From: a virus
Reading direction: 5' to 3' (one strand)
DNA: 64,000 nucleotides
IMG/VR virus record: IMGVR_UViG_3300008262_000231
Span: 13,248-77,247 of that record
Shown: positions 15,056 to 22,676 of the stretch, one piece after another
Layout of the letters: each line of letters starts with the position of its first letter
Position numbering within the stretch: the stretch's first letter is position 1
Program-made: the position numbers and the translations under genes
Notes under the pieces: model-generated
Databases searched by the model: none
What the model was told of the DNA's origin: nothing
The model's input: the letters and a program-made list of their open reading frames with translations, nothing else

Positions 15056-15532
15056 TTAATCTTTTGGGTATGTTACATTATTACATACCGATTCTCTTAC
15101 AAAATTATTATCTACTATCATTCCGTATCTAATGAGACCCCCGTATTGTTTAGTAGCTACTGCTGCAAATTCTACGTAGTATTTTTTAAGAGCTTCTTCT
15201 CCCCCTAAATATTTATCATTAAGAAGTTCCTGTTTATATTCCAATACTAATCTCTTAGCTTGATCTATTTCATTCTCTTCCGTATTAACCATTCCTACCT
15301 TTCTGGTTACAAAACAAGGAATATAATTAGCTTCCTTTTGATTCCTAGCTCTAGCTGCGAAATTTATCGTAGTATCTTCTGACATCCAGTCGAATTGAAC
15401 CCCCATCTCTTCTATTAAGGTTTTCTGGAAAAGATCAAAATCAAATCCTTTATCCGGATTTTCTACCCCTTTTGTTTGTGCATTAACTAAAGTACCTAAT
15501 GCTAATGATAAAACTAAAACTAAATTTTTCAT
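15056..15532 (-). CDS. secreted/periplasmic protein with signal peptide, copy 2
   Basis: A 158-residue paralogue of 12945-13433. The signal peptide is MKNLVLVLSLALGTLVNAQ, cut before TKG. Shared blocks include VENPDKGFDFDLFQKTL, NFAARA, NEIDQAKRLV, KKYYVEFAAVATKQYGGLIR and IVDNN. The C-terminus differs (VCNNVTYPKD against the acidic tail of copy 1). Two Cys residues are present in the mature region, which could pair in the periplasm. It has the same upstream block and CATATTTG box 37 nt before the ATG. Keeping both copies with intact signal peptides suggests selection for dosage or for two related targets. Confidence 0.82.
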   Translation of the reverse strand: MKNLVLVLSLALGTLVNAQTKGVENPDKGFDFDLFQKTLIEEMGVQFDWMSEDTTINFAARARNQKEANYIPCFVTRKVGMVNTEENEIDQAKRLVLEYKQELLNDKYLGGEEALKKYYVEFAAVATKQYGGLIRYGMIVDNNFVRESVCNNVTYPKD

Positions 15533-15569
15533 GGCTCTTAAAAATTAAATTAATAAATTGTTTATAAAT

Positions 15570-15577
15570 CAAATATG
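15570..15577 (-). promoter_or_regulatory. possible host-type -7 box, conserved in duplicate
   Basis: CATATTTG on the minus strand at the same 37-nt distance from the start codon as in the paralogous gene, inside a block that is nearly identical in both copies. Confidence 0.4.
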
Positions 15578-15646
15578 GGATTCTTTCTCGTAATAAAAAA
15601 ATAATCGCAAAAAGAAACTAAAAAAAATAAAACCATATAAAAATCA

Positions 15647-17101
15647 ATGAGTAAAGTAAAAAAGAAAGAATTCATACCCAAAGTGGATACATCCACTCTC
15701 AATGAAGATCAAAAGTCGGCTTTCGATTCTCTTGTAGATTTTATAACGGATCTTAATGACGATTCTATATATGTTCTAAAGGGATGGGCAGGAACGGGAA
15801 AAACTTACACGATAAGTCTTCTTGTTAGATACGTTTTAGATGTCATACAACCAACTCGTCTCTGGTACAAAGTTGGTGTTACAGGACCAACAAATAAGTC
15901 AGTACGCGTAATAAGAAAAGCAACTGGCATATCTAGTTCAAGAGTTCAGTTTCAAACTGTTCATAAAATATTAGGACTTTCGGAAAAGATCACTTCAGAT
16001 GGTCAGCAGATCTTTGTTAACGATGGAGATTTTAAACCCCAGATAAGAACTCTAAAGCTTCTTATCGTCGACGAGGTATCTATGCTTAACGACGATCTTT
16101 TTGAAGAACTCCTTAAATATAGGGATAAGACTAAGATCATTTTTATGGGGGATCCTGCTCAAATCCCACCAGTTGGAAGACCTGATTGCATTCCATTTAG
16201 AGATGAGCTTCTAGATGGTTATAGGATAAAAACCCTAAATCTCAGACAGATAATGAGACAAAAAGAAGGGAATCCTATAATAGAATCTTCGGTAAAAATA
16301 AGAAAGAATATTACCAATTCTAATTCTGGTATTTCACCTAGCAATAAACTAAATCAGATTGGGGAAGGAATCGAATTTATAAATCTTAATTCCCCTGAAT
16401 CTAGATCTTCTTTTAGAACAATTCTAGAAAAGTATTATAAAACCGATAGATTTTCTAAAGATTCTGAGTATTGCAAAGTTATAGGATGGAGAAATAAGAC
16501 TATCTCTTCTATGAATGATTTAGTCCGAAAAGTCATATATGGAGATGAAGCTCTTTCTTCTAAGATACTGGTAGGGGAAAAACTTATAGCAAACTCTCCT
16601 ATCCTAGAAAAAGACACAATAATATTTAATACGAATGATGAATTTTCGGTGGAATCTTTTGATGTAGAATCCGAGGATTTAAGGTTTAAAGTATCAGATC
16701 ACCCAGACGATGATCCATATCCAATAACTCTAAAACACTACGAAGCACTAGTTTCTTATCTGGACGAAGATGATGATCTAGTAAAGAGAAGAATTAAAAT
16801 CCTACATGAAGATAGCGAATCGGATTTTAAGAAGCTGGCAAATATATTAAAGCTAAGAGCTATAAGTAAAAAAGGAAAAGATAAAAGCTGGTTAGTTTAT
16901 TATAACTTTCTAAGGAGATACGCAGATGTTATTTATGCTTATTCTATAACTTCACATAAAGCACAGGGAAGTACCTACGACACCGTATTTTTATTGGAAG
17001 ATGATATTGATGTTAATTATAATGTGGTAGAAAGAAATCGTATAAAATACACATCGTATACAAGATCTAGCAGAAAACTGTATGTGATTAAAAGATTTTA
17101 G
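15647..17101 (+). CDS. dda: Dda-like SF1 DNA helicase
   Basis: A 484-residue helicase of the Dda/RecD-like SF1B group, a 5'-3' DNA motor that in T4 helps start replication and clears proteins from DNA. Motifs: Walker A GWAGTGKT (residues 46-53, Lys52), motif Ia VTGPTNKSVRV (78-88), Walker B LIVDEVSML (139-147), motif III GDPAQIPPVG (168-177), motif IV region LRQIMRQKEG, motif V ITSHKAQGSTYD and motif VI YTSYTRSSRKLY near the C-terminus. The length is close to T4 Dda (439) with a modest insert before motif V. No late motif is present, in line with early or middle expression. It stands alone between the duplicated module and a holin-like gene. Confidence 0.93.
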   Translation: MSKVKKKEFIPKVDTSTLNEDQKSAFDSLVDFITDLNDDSIYVLKGWAGTGKTYTISLLVRYVLDVIQPTRLWYKVGVTGPTNKSVRVIRKATGISSSRVQFQTVHKILGLSEKITSDGQQIFVNDGDFKPQIRTLKLLIVDEVSMLNDDLFEELLKYRDKTKIIFMGDPAQIPPVGRPDCIPFRDELLDGYRIKTLNLRQIMRQKEGNPIIESSVKIRKNITNSNSGISPSNKLNQIGEGIEFINLNSPESRSSFRTILEKYYKTDRFSKDSEYCKVIGWRNKTISSMNDLVRKVIYGDEALSSKILVGEKLIANSPILEKDTIIFNTNDEFSVESFDVESEDLRFKVSDHPDDDPYPITLKHYEALVSYLDEDDDLVKRRIKILHEDSESDFKKLANILKLRAISKKGKDKSWLVYYNFLRRYADVIYAYSITSHKAQGSTYDTVFLLEDDIDVNYNVVERNRIKYTSYTRSSRKLYVIKRF

Positions 17102-17109
17102 AAAAAATG

Positions 17110-17117
17110 GATATATA
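17110..17117 (+). promoter_or_regulatory. putative late promoter motif GATATATA
   Basis: GATATATA 28 nt before the ATG of the 55-residue holin-like gene and just after the helicase stop. Confidence 0.62.
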
Positions 17118-17145
17118 ATTCATATTAACCATAAAAAAATAAATT

Positions 17146-17313
17146 ATGACAAGAGAACAAATTTTAGGAATTGCTAGACATGCATTAACCTTCATTGGAG
17201 GTATTCTAGTAACTAAAGGTCTTTTTGACGAATCTACTTGGGCTGAACTTTCTGGTTCTGCTATCACTTTAGCTGGTCTTATTTGGTCAGTTATTGCTAA
17301 AAAAGAGAAGTAA
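17146..17313 (+). CDS. small holin-like protein (Pam3 gp28-type)
   Basis: A 55-residue protein: MTREQILGIARHALTFIGGI..., ending SVIAKKEK. The pattern RHxLTxIGGxLVxKG, then a hydrophobic GSAITLAGLIWSVIAKK helix, matches the small holin-like family typified by Pam3 gp28, from memory of that family. There are two short membrane segments (about 11-25 and 38-51). In phage lysis such proteins make holes for endolysin release. It has its own late-type promoter motif and its own terminator at 17320-17352, so it is a single-gene unit. Whether it or 2513-2788 is the working holin is open. Confidence 0.82.
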   Translation: MTREQILGIARHALTFIGGILVTKGLFDESTWAELSGSAITLAGLIWSVIAKKEK

Positions 17314-17319
17314 TTTTTT

Positions 17320-17352
17320 AAATCCCTCGGCTAAATCAACCGAGGGATTTTT
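17320..17352 (+). terminator. Rho-independent terminator
   Basis: Perfect 11-bp stem AAATCCCTCGG (17320-17330) with CCGAGGGATTT (17340-17350), loop of 9 nt and a T-tract. It ends the holin-like transcript 2 nt before the next promoter motif. Confidence 0.9.
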
Positions 17353-17354
17353 GT

Positions 17355-17362
17355 GATATATA
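17355..17362 (+). promoter_or_regulatory. putative late promoter motif GATATATA
   Basis: GATATATA directly after the terminator, only 5 nt before the ATG at 17368; it predicts a leaderless or near-leaderless mRNA. Confidence 0.55.
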
Positions 17363-17367
17363 GAAAT

Positions 17368-18021
17368 ATGATTTATTCTTTTTCCCTATTTGAATCTATT
17401 AAAAACGGATCTAGCCTATTAGATAAAGCTAGTCCGGATTTTGTACCCCATGAAATTTTTCATAAATACAGTTGGGTAAAACCAGAAGAATCTGAATGGT
17501 ACTATTCAATAAAAAGAAATTCACCTATAGAAATACCAAGATCTAGAAAATTCTATGATACACTGGATGACGAATTAAGAGAAGGAGTAGAAATACTTCA
17601 CAGAAAGGGAATACCAACTACACCTTCTTGTTCTGGACACTTCAATCCTGATTCTTTTTATTCTAAAATACACAAATCTCTTTGTTCAGAAGAAACCGAT
17701 ATAAGAGAAAGGGGAATAAGGCTAAAAGATCCAGAAACAAATAAATCACACATTTACAAAGATCCTAATTATAGAATACCTTGGGACCAAAAATCTTTTC
17801 TTGAAATATCAAGAGAACACGGAAAGAAAGGGATAATAGGAATTATGGATCCTTTAGGAGAAATCCAGAGGTGTTTAATGGAATCACCAGGTAAAGATTG
17901 TCAGATAACAAGGAACGGAAATCTTACTTTTTTCATAACATCACCTAAAGATAAAAAATCCCTGGATTCTTCTTGGGAATACTTCAATAGTTCCATTAAA
18001 AAGTTTTTTAACGGGCTGTAA
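17368..18021 (+). CDS. tag-like leader plus unknown domain; probable N-terminal half of a split lysin
   Basis: A 217-residue reading frame. The ATG at 17368 is chosen over the GTG at 17353, which overlaps the promoter motif. The leader MIYSFSLFESIKNG resembles the tag but lacks a clear xxE site. A distinctive block, LHRKGIPTTPSCSGHF (about residues 76-91), recalls the TxSSCSGR segment of TYW3-like proteins, though this is weak. The frame ends SSIKKFFNGL. Adding one base in the GGG at 18013-18015 would continue it as NGAVKAKGYKWFED into the next frame, giving one protein of about 408 residues with a wall-hydrolase C-terminus. So this is either a frameshifted gene, a programmed frameshift site or a sequence error. 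Confidence 0.7.
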   Translation: MIYSFSLFESIKNGSSLLDKASPDFVPHEIFHKYSWVKPEESEWYYSIKRNSPIEIPRSRKFYDTLDDELREGVEILHRKGIPTTPSCSGHFNPDSFYSKIHKSLCSEETDIRERGIRLKDPETNKSHIYKDPNYRIPWDQKSFLEISREHGKKGIIGIMDPLGEIQRCLMESPGKDCQITRNGNLTFFITSPKDKKSLDSSWEYFNSSIKKFFNGL

Positions 18022-18593
18022 AAGCTAAAGGGTATAAATGGTTTGAAGACGCTTCGAATAAAACCTATGACGTTAATATCGTCGGAGTTAGGAATACCTC
18101 TCCTGCGGTTTATAAGAAAGTAACTAATGTATTTGATGACCATTTGACTATATCTTTTAAGGATGAAAGCGGAAACTGGCAATTTTATTGTTGGAATGGT
18201 ACATGCGATCCCGGAAAGAAAGGAGTTCAAGAATTCCACAATAAAAAAGGGGTTGCTAGATTAGTTCCTGGACAATATAGGGGAGTTTGGATGGTAGATA
18301 AACACCAGGGAAAATACGAAGCCCTTTGTCAAAGAAATGGTAATGTTACAGTTTGGAGAGATGCTAATAGAGATTTAGTTTTCGAAGAAAATGTAACCGA
18401 TACCGGAATGTTCGGAATTAATATACACAAAGCCGGTCAAGATTCCACATGGGTAGAAAATTGGTCTGAAGGGTGTCAGGTTTTTAAAAGAGTAAAAGAT
18501 TTCGATGCTTTTATGTCTATCTGTAAAAAAGCAGCAAAGATACACGGAAACAAATTTAGTTATACCCTCCTAGAGTCTACTGATATAAAATAA
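18012..18593 (+). CDS. peptidoglycan hydrolase/YkuD-like domain, no start codon of its own
   Basis: The frame opens at 18012 after a TAA at 18009 and reads AVKAKGYKWFEDASNKTYDV, then NIVGVRN. This is the usual N-terminal part of a phage family I recognise by pattern, continuing with FDDHLTISFKD, TDPG-like TCDPGKKGVQEF, VARLVPGQYRG, FGINIHKAG and WSEGCQVF. The His (NIHKAG) and Cys (SEGC) resemble the HGT/SxGC active site of L,D-transpeptidase (YkuD) folds. No ATG or GTG exists before the domain core. The first possible start (TTG at 18144) would delete the conserved N-terminus, so the segment most likely belongs to the 17368 gene by a -1 shift. Role: cell-wall cleavage. Exact chemistry is uncertain. 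Confidence 0.68.
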   Translation, partial: RAVKAKGYKWFEDASNKTYDVNIVGVRNTSPAVYKKVTNVFDDHLTISFKDESGNWQFYCWNGTCDPGKKGVQEFHNKKGVARLVPGQYRGVWMVDKHQGKYEALCQRNGNVTVWRDANRDLVFEENVTDTGMFGINIHKAGQDSTWVENWSEGCQVFKRVKDFDAFMSICKKAAKIHGNKFSYTLLESTDIK

Positions 18594-18598
18594 TTAAA

Positions 18599-20113
18599 AT
18601 GAGAAGAGTAAAAGATTATAATACTTTTTTAAATGAAAATTTAGGAGATCAGCAGGCGGTTAAAAGCATGAAAAAGATTTTAAGCGGGGGTGATAGAAAT
18701 GCAAAAGTTAAAACTGCGGACGAAATAAAAAGTCAATTCGGCGATGAAGGAGCAGTATGGGCAGACGAATGGGGTTGGGTCGAAGATAAAAACGGATACG
18801 TAGGAAAAGATCCTATTTTTTCTGGAGAAGTACTATTAAAGGAAATCGACGAAGACGGAGATGTTACTAGATATTACGAAGTTCTAACCGGAACAAATAA
18901 AGGTCTTTCGGGAACCTTTTCGTGGGAAGGGGGAGCAAATAAATACCCTGCATATTCGGATATTACTGGAAAAAGCTGGTCAGACGTATTAGGTCCAGAT
19001 GAGGAATTTTTGAAAGGATTTAAAAGTGTAGGACACAGATGGAGAACTCCATTCTCCGAAATTGAAGGGATAGAAATAAAAAAAGTAAAAGAAAACGGGG
19101 TTTGCGAGATCGAATACGCGGATATTTTTCAATTTTATGGAAACGTAAGGGTTTATTATTCTGGATCCTCTGGAGGATCAGAATGGGAAAATACCTGTTA
19201 TTCATACGAAGTAAAGGATGGTCCAAATAAAGGACTAAAAGGGAAAGGATTTCAAATAATGAACAGCGATTACATTTCTGGACTTTCTGGGGTTTATAAA
19301 CCTTTTTCTAATGGGGATTCAACTCTTAGTTCTATCGAATTTCCAGCTATAGATCCATCAGATAAAGGAGCATTTGAAGATAAAATTGTATCTAATACTG
19401 TTAATCCGGGAGTAGGCATAAATCCAAACCAGATGATATTTTTCAATACATCATCTCTATCTTCAATAAAAGGACCGACTAAAGAAATATGTGAAGCCCT
19501 TTACGGAATAGATAAAGCTTATGATGCAACTAAAGCCTACAATACACTAAAAGGAAAAGGACAAAATATCATATTCGGAAAATTGGAAAGAAGTAAACTT
19601 TCAGGAAGTACAATTTACGGTATCCAAGGAAAATCAATAGTTATGTTTACAGGAAAATGGTTTTTAGAACTTGATGGGGTAGAAACTTCGGAATGTTACG
19701 TTTCCCACTATCAAGGAAATCCTTTAGTATTATACACTGTTAAATGCCAAAATAAAGATAAACCCTCTTTTGATAACAAGGGAGTAGGAGTATATGGTAA
19801 TAATTTCTTTTCTGGATATATTTATGATGGCCCGTTGAACCCATCAGTTCACATAAGAGGAGAATGGTATTACGATTTCAAATTGAAGCAAGTAGGAATA
19901 TTATATGCTTATAAAGTATCAGATAAGAAACCTATAGGATCAATTATGAATATGACCAGCGTAGAATTAGAAATTAAAAAAATTGATTTTACAGACCCTA
20001 GAAATAAATCCGGAATAGTTAAAGATTATACAAGTCTTCCACAACCTATGAAATTGCCCGATATAGATCTTAAAAAATTTGATTGGAAAAATTTATCTAA
20101 TCCTAAAAAATAA
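18599..20113 (+). CDS. large tagged protein, function unknown
   Basis: A 504-residue protein with a textbook tag MRRVKDYNTFLNE followed by NLG. The body is beta-rich and aromatic. It has a possible repeated unit: VLTGTNKGLSGTFSWEGG and VKDGPNKGLKGKGFQ share the GxNKGLxG pattern, about 110 residues apart. No catalytic motif, signal peptide or membrane segment is seen. It starts 5 nt after the lysin frame and 13 nt before the 20127 gene, so these are probably one unit. Candidate packaged protein. Confidence 0.76.
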   Translation: MRRVKDYNTFLNENLGDQQAVKSMKKILSGGDRNAKVKTADEIKSQFGDEGAVWADEWGWVEDKNGYVGKDPIFSGEVLLKEIDEDGDVTRYYEVLTGTNKGLSGTFSWEGGANKYPAYSDITGKSWSDVLGPDEEFLKGFKSVGHRWRTPFSEIEGIEIKKVKENGVCEIEYADIFQFYGNVRVYYSGSSGGSEWENTCYSYEVKDGPNKGLKGKGFQIMNSDYISGLSGVYKPFSNGDSTLSSIEFPAIDPSDKGAFEDKIVSNTVNPGVGINPNQMIFFNTSSLSSIKGPTKEICEALYGIDKAYDATKAYNTLKGKGQNIIFGKLERSKLSGSTIYGIQGKSIVMFTGKWFLELDGVETSECYVSHYQGNPLVLYTVKCQNKDKPSFDNKGVGVYGNNFFSGYIYDGPLNPSVHIRGEWYYDFKLKQVGILYAYKVSDKKPIGSIMNMTSVELEIKKIDFTDPRNKSGIVKDYTSLPQPMKLPDIDLKKFDWKNLSNPKK

Positions 20114-20126
20114 AATTTTAATTGAT

Positions 20127-20945
20127 ATGAAAAAAATAAAACTATTTGAAAATTACTCAAACGAGAACTACGAAAATGAATTAGTAGATTTCTTATATGA
20201 AAGACTAGAAAAAAGATATTCAAATGGATATTTTCCTATTTACGAAGATGATGAAGAAGAGATTAATCTTACTAGCGGAGAAAGAGCTGCTATGTCAAGA
20301 GATAATCAAGTTATATCTAGACCACAATTAGCAGCACTATACCTAAAAGCTTTAGGAAGAGCAGAAGGAGAAGATGGAGCTTATCTTGTTATGATAGATG
20401 GAATAAAAGATTTCGGAGAATTTGATCCAAATACAAGAGCTTTCATGATAACAAATCCAGCTCTAGCAGATGCTATAGGTCTTGAATCTACCGGTACAAT
20501 CTCTAGAACTGTAAATAAATTCGTAAATCTTATAGACGGTGTAGGGGAAACTAGGGGAGAAATTCTATACCCTAAAGTTGTTAAAGCTTTTGAAGTATTT
20601 TCTACGATGAATCCAGTACAAATCTCTAATTTAGCAGGAGATTGTATACAAAATGCTAATGAATATACGGTTAATAGGGATAAAGCTATTTCATCTAGAG
20701 ATTCATCTGCCAAAAGAAGAGAAGAGATATTAAAAAAAGAAGATTTAATAGGACAAAGAGTTTATTCCTTGATAAATGATCTTAAAAGAAATGATTTATT
20801 TAAATATGAAGGGAAAGCTCAAAGAATGGCTATCGGTAAGATATCTAGAGAGATTCAAGAAACTGAGGATAAAGTTAAAGAATATTATAAAAAATATTTA
20901 ATAGCTAGAAAAATTTTCAATTCTTCAAATTTTTATGATGAATAA
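20127..20945 (+). CDS. tagged helical protein, function unknown
   Basis: A 272-residue protein. The start at 20127 is chosen because it opens with MKKIKLFENYSNENYENE, which matches the tag family; the longer frame from 20079 overlaps the previous gene. The rest is mainly helical: ALYLKALGRAEG, a central NLAGDCIQNANEYT region and a strongly charged coiled-coil-like end (REIQETEDKVKEYYKKYL). No family is recognised. Its C-terminus overlaps the convergent membrane-protein gene by 13 nt, and a terminator hairpin begins 29 nt after its stop. Confidence 0.75.
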   Translation: MKKIKLFENYSNENYENELVDFLYERLEKRYSNGYFPIYEDDEEEINLTSGERAAMSRDNQVISRPQLAALYLKALGRAEGEDGAYLVMIDGIKDFGEFDPNTRAFMITNPALADAIGLESTGTISRTVNKFVNLIDGVGETRGEILYPKVVKAFEVFSTMNPVQISNLAGDCIQNANEYTVNRDKAISSRDSSAKRREEILKKEDLIGQRVYSLINDLKRNDLFKYEGKAQRMAIGKISREIQETEDKVKEYYKKYLIARKIFNSSNFYDE

Positions 20946-21400
20946 AAATTAAAAACAAAGTAAAAAAGATTATAAAAAATCACCATAGAAAATAAAAATT
21001 TATGGTGATTTTTTATTTTATGGAAGAATTTATTTTTCTTAATTAGATTCACTGAATCCAAAAATATATAATCCCTATCTACATCAGTAACATATGGTGA
21101 ATCTTCCGTAAATTCCCCAACCCCATTTCTATCTAATTCCTCCTGCATAAATATCTCATCCACTAGACAATAATCTAGAATTTCTAATCTTAACTTATTT
21201 TTTCTATACATTTCATAAGAAAGAATAATACCCAGTAAAGAGGAAATAAAATAAGTTCCGATGAAAATTTCTATAGCGGTAGAAAGAATTAAATTTGCCA
21301 AAATAAATTTTAGGATAGATCCCTCAGGAATACGAATCAAACCAAATAATTTTCCTGTTATTTTATTGGAATTTAATTTTTGTATATAATAATTTTCCAT
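20933..21400 (-). CDS. predicted membrane protein, function unknown
   Basis: A 155-residue frame from ATG at 21398-21400 (a longer frame from 21511 reaches into the next gene's start region). Two hydrophobic segments near residues 28-65 (ILKFILANLILSTAIEIFIG, then YFISSLLGIILSYEMY) form a probable helical hairpin. The soluble part is acidic (DEIFMQEELDRNGVGEF), and a third hydrophobic segment lies at the C-terminus (FLFSMVIFYNLFYFVFNF). The last third is encoded across the perfect terminator hairpin at 20974-21014. Transcripts of this gene might therefore stop inside it, or the C-terminal segment is not functional. No family is recognised. Confidence 0.55.
   Translation of the reverse strand: MENYYIQKLNSNKITGKLFGLIRIPEGSILKFILANLILSTAIEIFIGTYFISSLLGIILSYEMYRKNKLRLEILDYCLVDEIFMQEELDRNGVGEFTEDSPYVTDVDRDYIFLDSVNLIKKNKFFHKIKNHHKFLFSMVIFYNLFYFVFNFYSS
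20974..21014 (+). terminator. Rho-independent terminator inside an opposing gene
   Basis: Perfect 14-bp stem AAAAAATCACCATA (20974-20987) with TATGGTGATTTTTT (21001-21014), loop 13 nt. It serves the plus-strand gene ending at 20945 and lies within the 3' end of the minus-strand membrane-protein frame. Confidence 0.82.
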
Positions 21401-21472
21401 CTTTTTATTTTTTATAGTGTAAATATTAAAAATGTATCCTAATAATTGTGCCAAAATAAAAATATATAAAAT

Positions 21473-21871
21473 ATGAATATGAATATAAATCGAATTCTGA
21501 AACTTGGACATATAGAAGCTTGTATCACTTGGGGAAATGTGATAAATGTTTATTGGGATGATATAGAAAAAGCTATTGAGAAAGAATATGGAAAAGGATG
21601 GAGACTTCCTACCTTAGAAGAACTCCTGTACATAAGAAATTTGGAAACCGATTTGGGTATTCTATTAGAATTTGATCTAGACGATGATTATTGGACTTCT
21701 ACCCCAGGAACCCCTGAATATATACCGGATCGTAATGAGTTTGGTGTAGACCTTAGATGGTTTTACCAGGTGAGAATGGAACACGAGAACCCAAGGAATA
21801 TAGATTACTCTAGAGGATTTCTTTGCCATGTAGATTACTATGGAAATATACTTCCGGTTAGAGATATATAA
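21473..21871 (+). CDS. DUF1566/Lcl-type domain protein
   Basis: A 132-residue protein. The core GKGWRLPTLEELLYIRN followed by DDDYWTSTPG, then FLCHVDYY near the end, matches the DUF1566 / Fibrobacter major paralogue (Lcl C-terminal) module, common in Bacteroidota surface proteins: WRLPTxEEL, then YWTSt, then an LCxVxxx end. The module is often linked to lectin-like or adhesive folds. There is no signal peptide; an alternative start is ATG 21479. An AATATATA variant of the promoter motif lies just upstream. Two more copies of the module follow after the wall-hydrolase gene at 21885. The role is unknown. Confidence 0.75.
   Translation: MNMNINRILKLGHIEACITWGNVINVYWDDIEKAIEKEYGKGWRLPTLEELLYIRNLETDLGILLEFDLDDDYWTSTPGTPEYIPDRNEFGVDLRWFYQVRMEHENPRNIDYSRGFLCHVDYYGNILPVRDI
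21863..21870 (+). promoter_or_regulatory. putative late promoter motif GATATATA
   Basis: GATATATA overlapping the stop codon region of 21473-21871, 14 nt before the ATG at 21885. Confidence 0.6.
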
Positions 21872-21884
21872 AATAAAAAATTAA

Positions 21885-22676
21885 ATGAAAAATCTAAAAA
21901 AATTCAACGATCTAGTTCAAGAAGGATTTTTTGATCATGAGGTATTGGGTACTTTCGGGAATGTTATTAAAGATACTATGTCTTCTTCGGTAAATACCGA
22001 TAGTATAGAAAACGAAACAGAATTAGAGGGGTTACCCGAGCCAGGAGGTTCTTTCTCAAATTCTCCCGCAGGAAAAGGAATGCCTTTAGATTCTAATGCT
22101 ACTTTATCTGCTGAGCAATATGATTCATACGGATCTAAGGTAGGAATATCCGACAAATCGGATAATGCTAAACTAGAACAGCCATCATCCGGACCAGTTG
22201 GAAATATTGTAAATTCAGCATATGCTAATTTGAATGTTCCTACTAGAGGAATTCCCGGAACAGGAAGAGGAAATCTCGGATGCGGAGCAGGAACTTCTTT
22301 AATGTTCTACCGAGCTACCGGATATTCTTTAGCAGGAAATACTAAAGTTTGCCTAAGTACTCAGACTATATACGACGAGTTAGAAGCAAAAAGCAAAGAA
22401 CCGATGTCTGCTTGGAAAAAAATAGACAACTGGAGAACTAATTATAAACCGGGAGATATTATAGTTACGCGAAGGGGAGGAAGAGCTGGACACGTAGGAA
22501 TAGTTGTTAATGATGGAAATATAATATCTAATTCTTCTTCTGGATTTGCAGGAGATAAAAGTGGCCAGATAGAGCAGAACTACACCATAAAATCCTGGGA
22601 AAGTGTAGCAAAAAGAAATCCTTCTAAAACCGCAATATTCAGATACCAAGGCCCTTATAAGAATAACTGGTCTTAA
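21885..22676 (+). CDS. tagged NlpC/P60- or CHAP-like peptidoglycan hydrolase
   Basis: A 263-residue predicted wall-cleaving Cys hydrolase. The leader MKNLKKFNDLVQE followed by GFF fits the tag. Residues 25-105 are a low-complexity Ser/Asn/Gly linker. The catalytic domain follows: RGNLGCGAGTSLMFYRATGY with the nucleophile Cys133, then YKPGDIIVTRRGGRAGHVGIV with His203 and a polar residue downstream. This Cys...PGDIIV...GHVGIV layout is typical of the NlpC/P60-CHAP superfamily, which cuts peptide stems or the amide to muramic acid. It has its own promoter motif 14 nt upstream, and its stop shares a base with the next start (TAATG). If packaged, it could open the wall from inside on entry. Confidence 0.85.
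   Translation: MKNLKKFNDLVQEGFFDHEVLGTFGNVIKDTMSSSVNTDSIENETELEGLPEPGGSFSNSPAGKGMPLDSNATLSAEQYDSYGSKVGISDKSDNAKLEQPSSGPVGNIVNSAYANLNVPTRGIPGTGRGNLGCGAGTSLMFYRATGYSLAGNTKVCLSTQTIYDELEAKSKEPMSAWKKIDNWRTNYKPGDIIVTRRGGRAGHVGIVVNDGNIISNSSSGFAGDKSGQIEQNYTIKSWESVAKRNPSKTAIFRYQGPYKNNWS

Larger units (their letters stand above)
11588..15577. repeat. tandem duplication of a two-gene module
   Basis: Copy 1 (about 11588-13478) and copy 2 (about 13534-15577) each contain a GATATATA promoter, a tagged OmpA-domain gene on plus, a bidirectional terminator, a secreted-protein gene on minus, and the same upstream block including ATCAAATATGGGAT. The proteins have diverged but leaders, signal peptides and domain cores remain recognisably paralogous. 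Confidence 0.82.

Noticed and set aside
17353-17367. GTG start at 17353 for the 17368 gene
   Set aside because: It would place the start codon upstream of, and overlapping, the GATATATA motif.
20079-20126. TTG-type longer start for the 20127 gene
   Set aside because: It overlaps the end of 18599-20113 and precedes the tag-like leader, which begins at ATG 20127.
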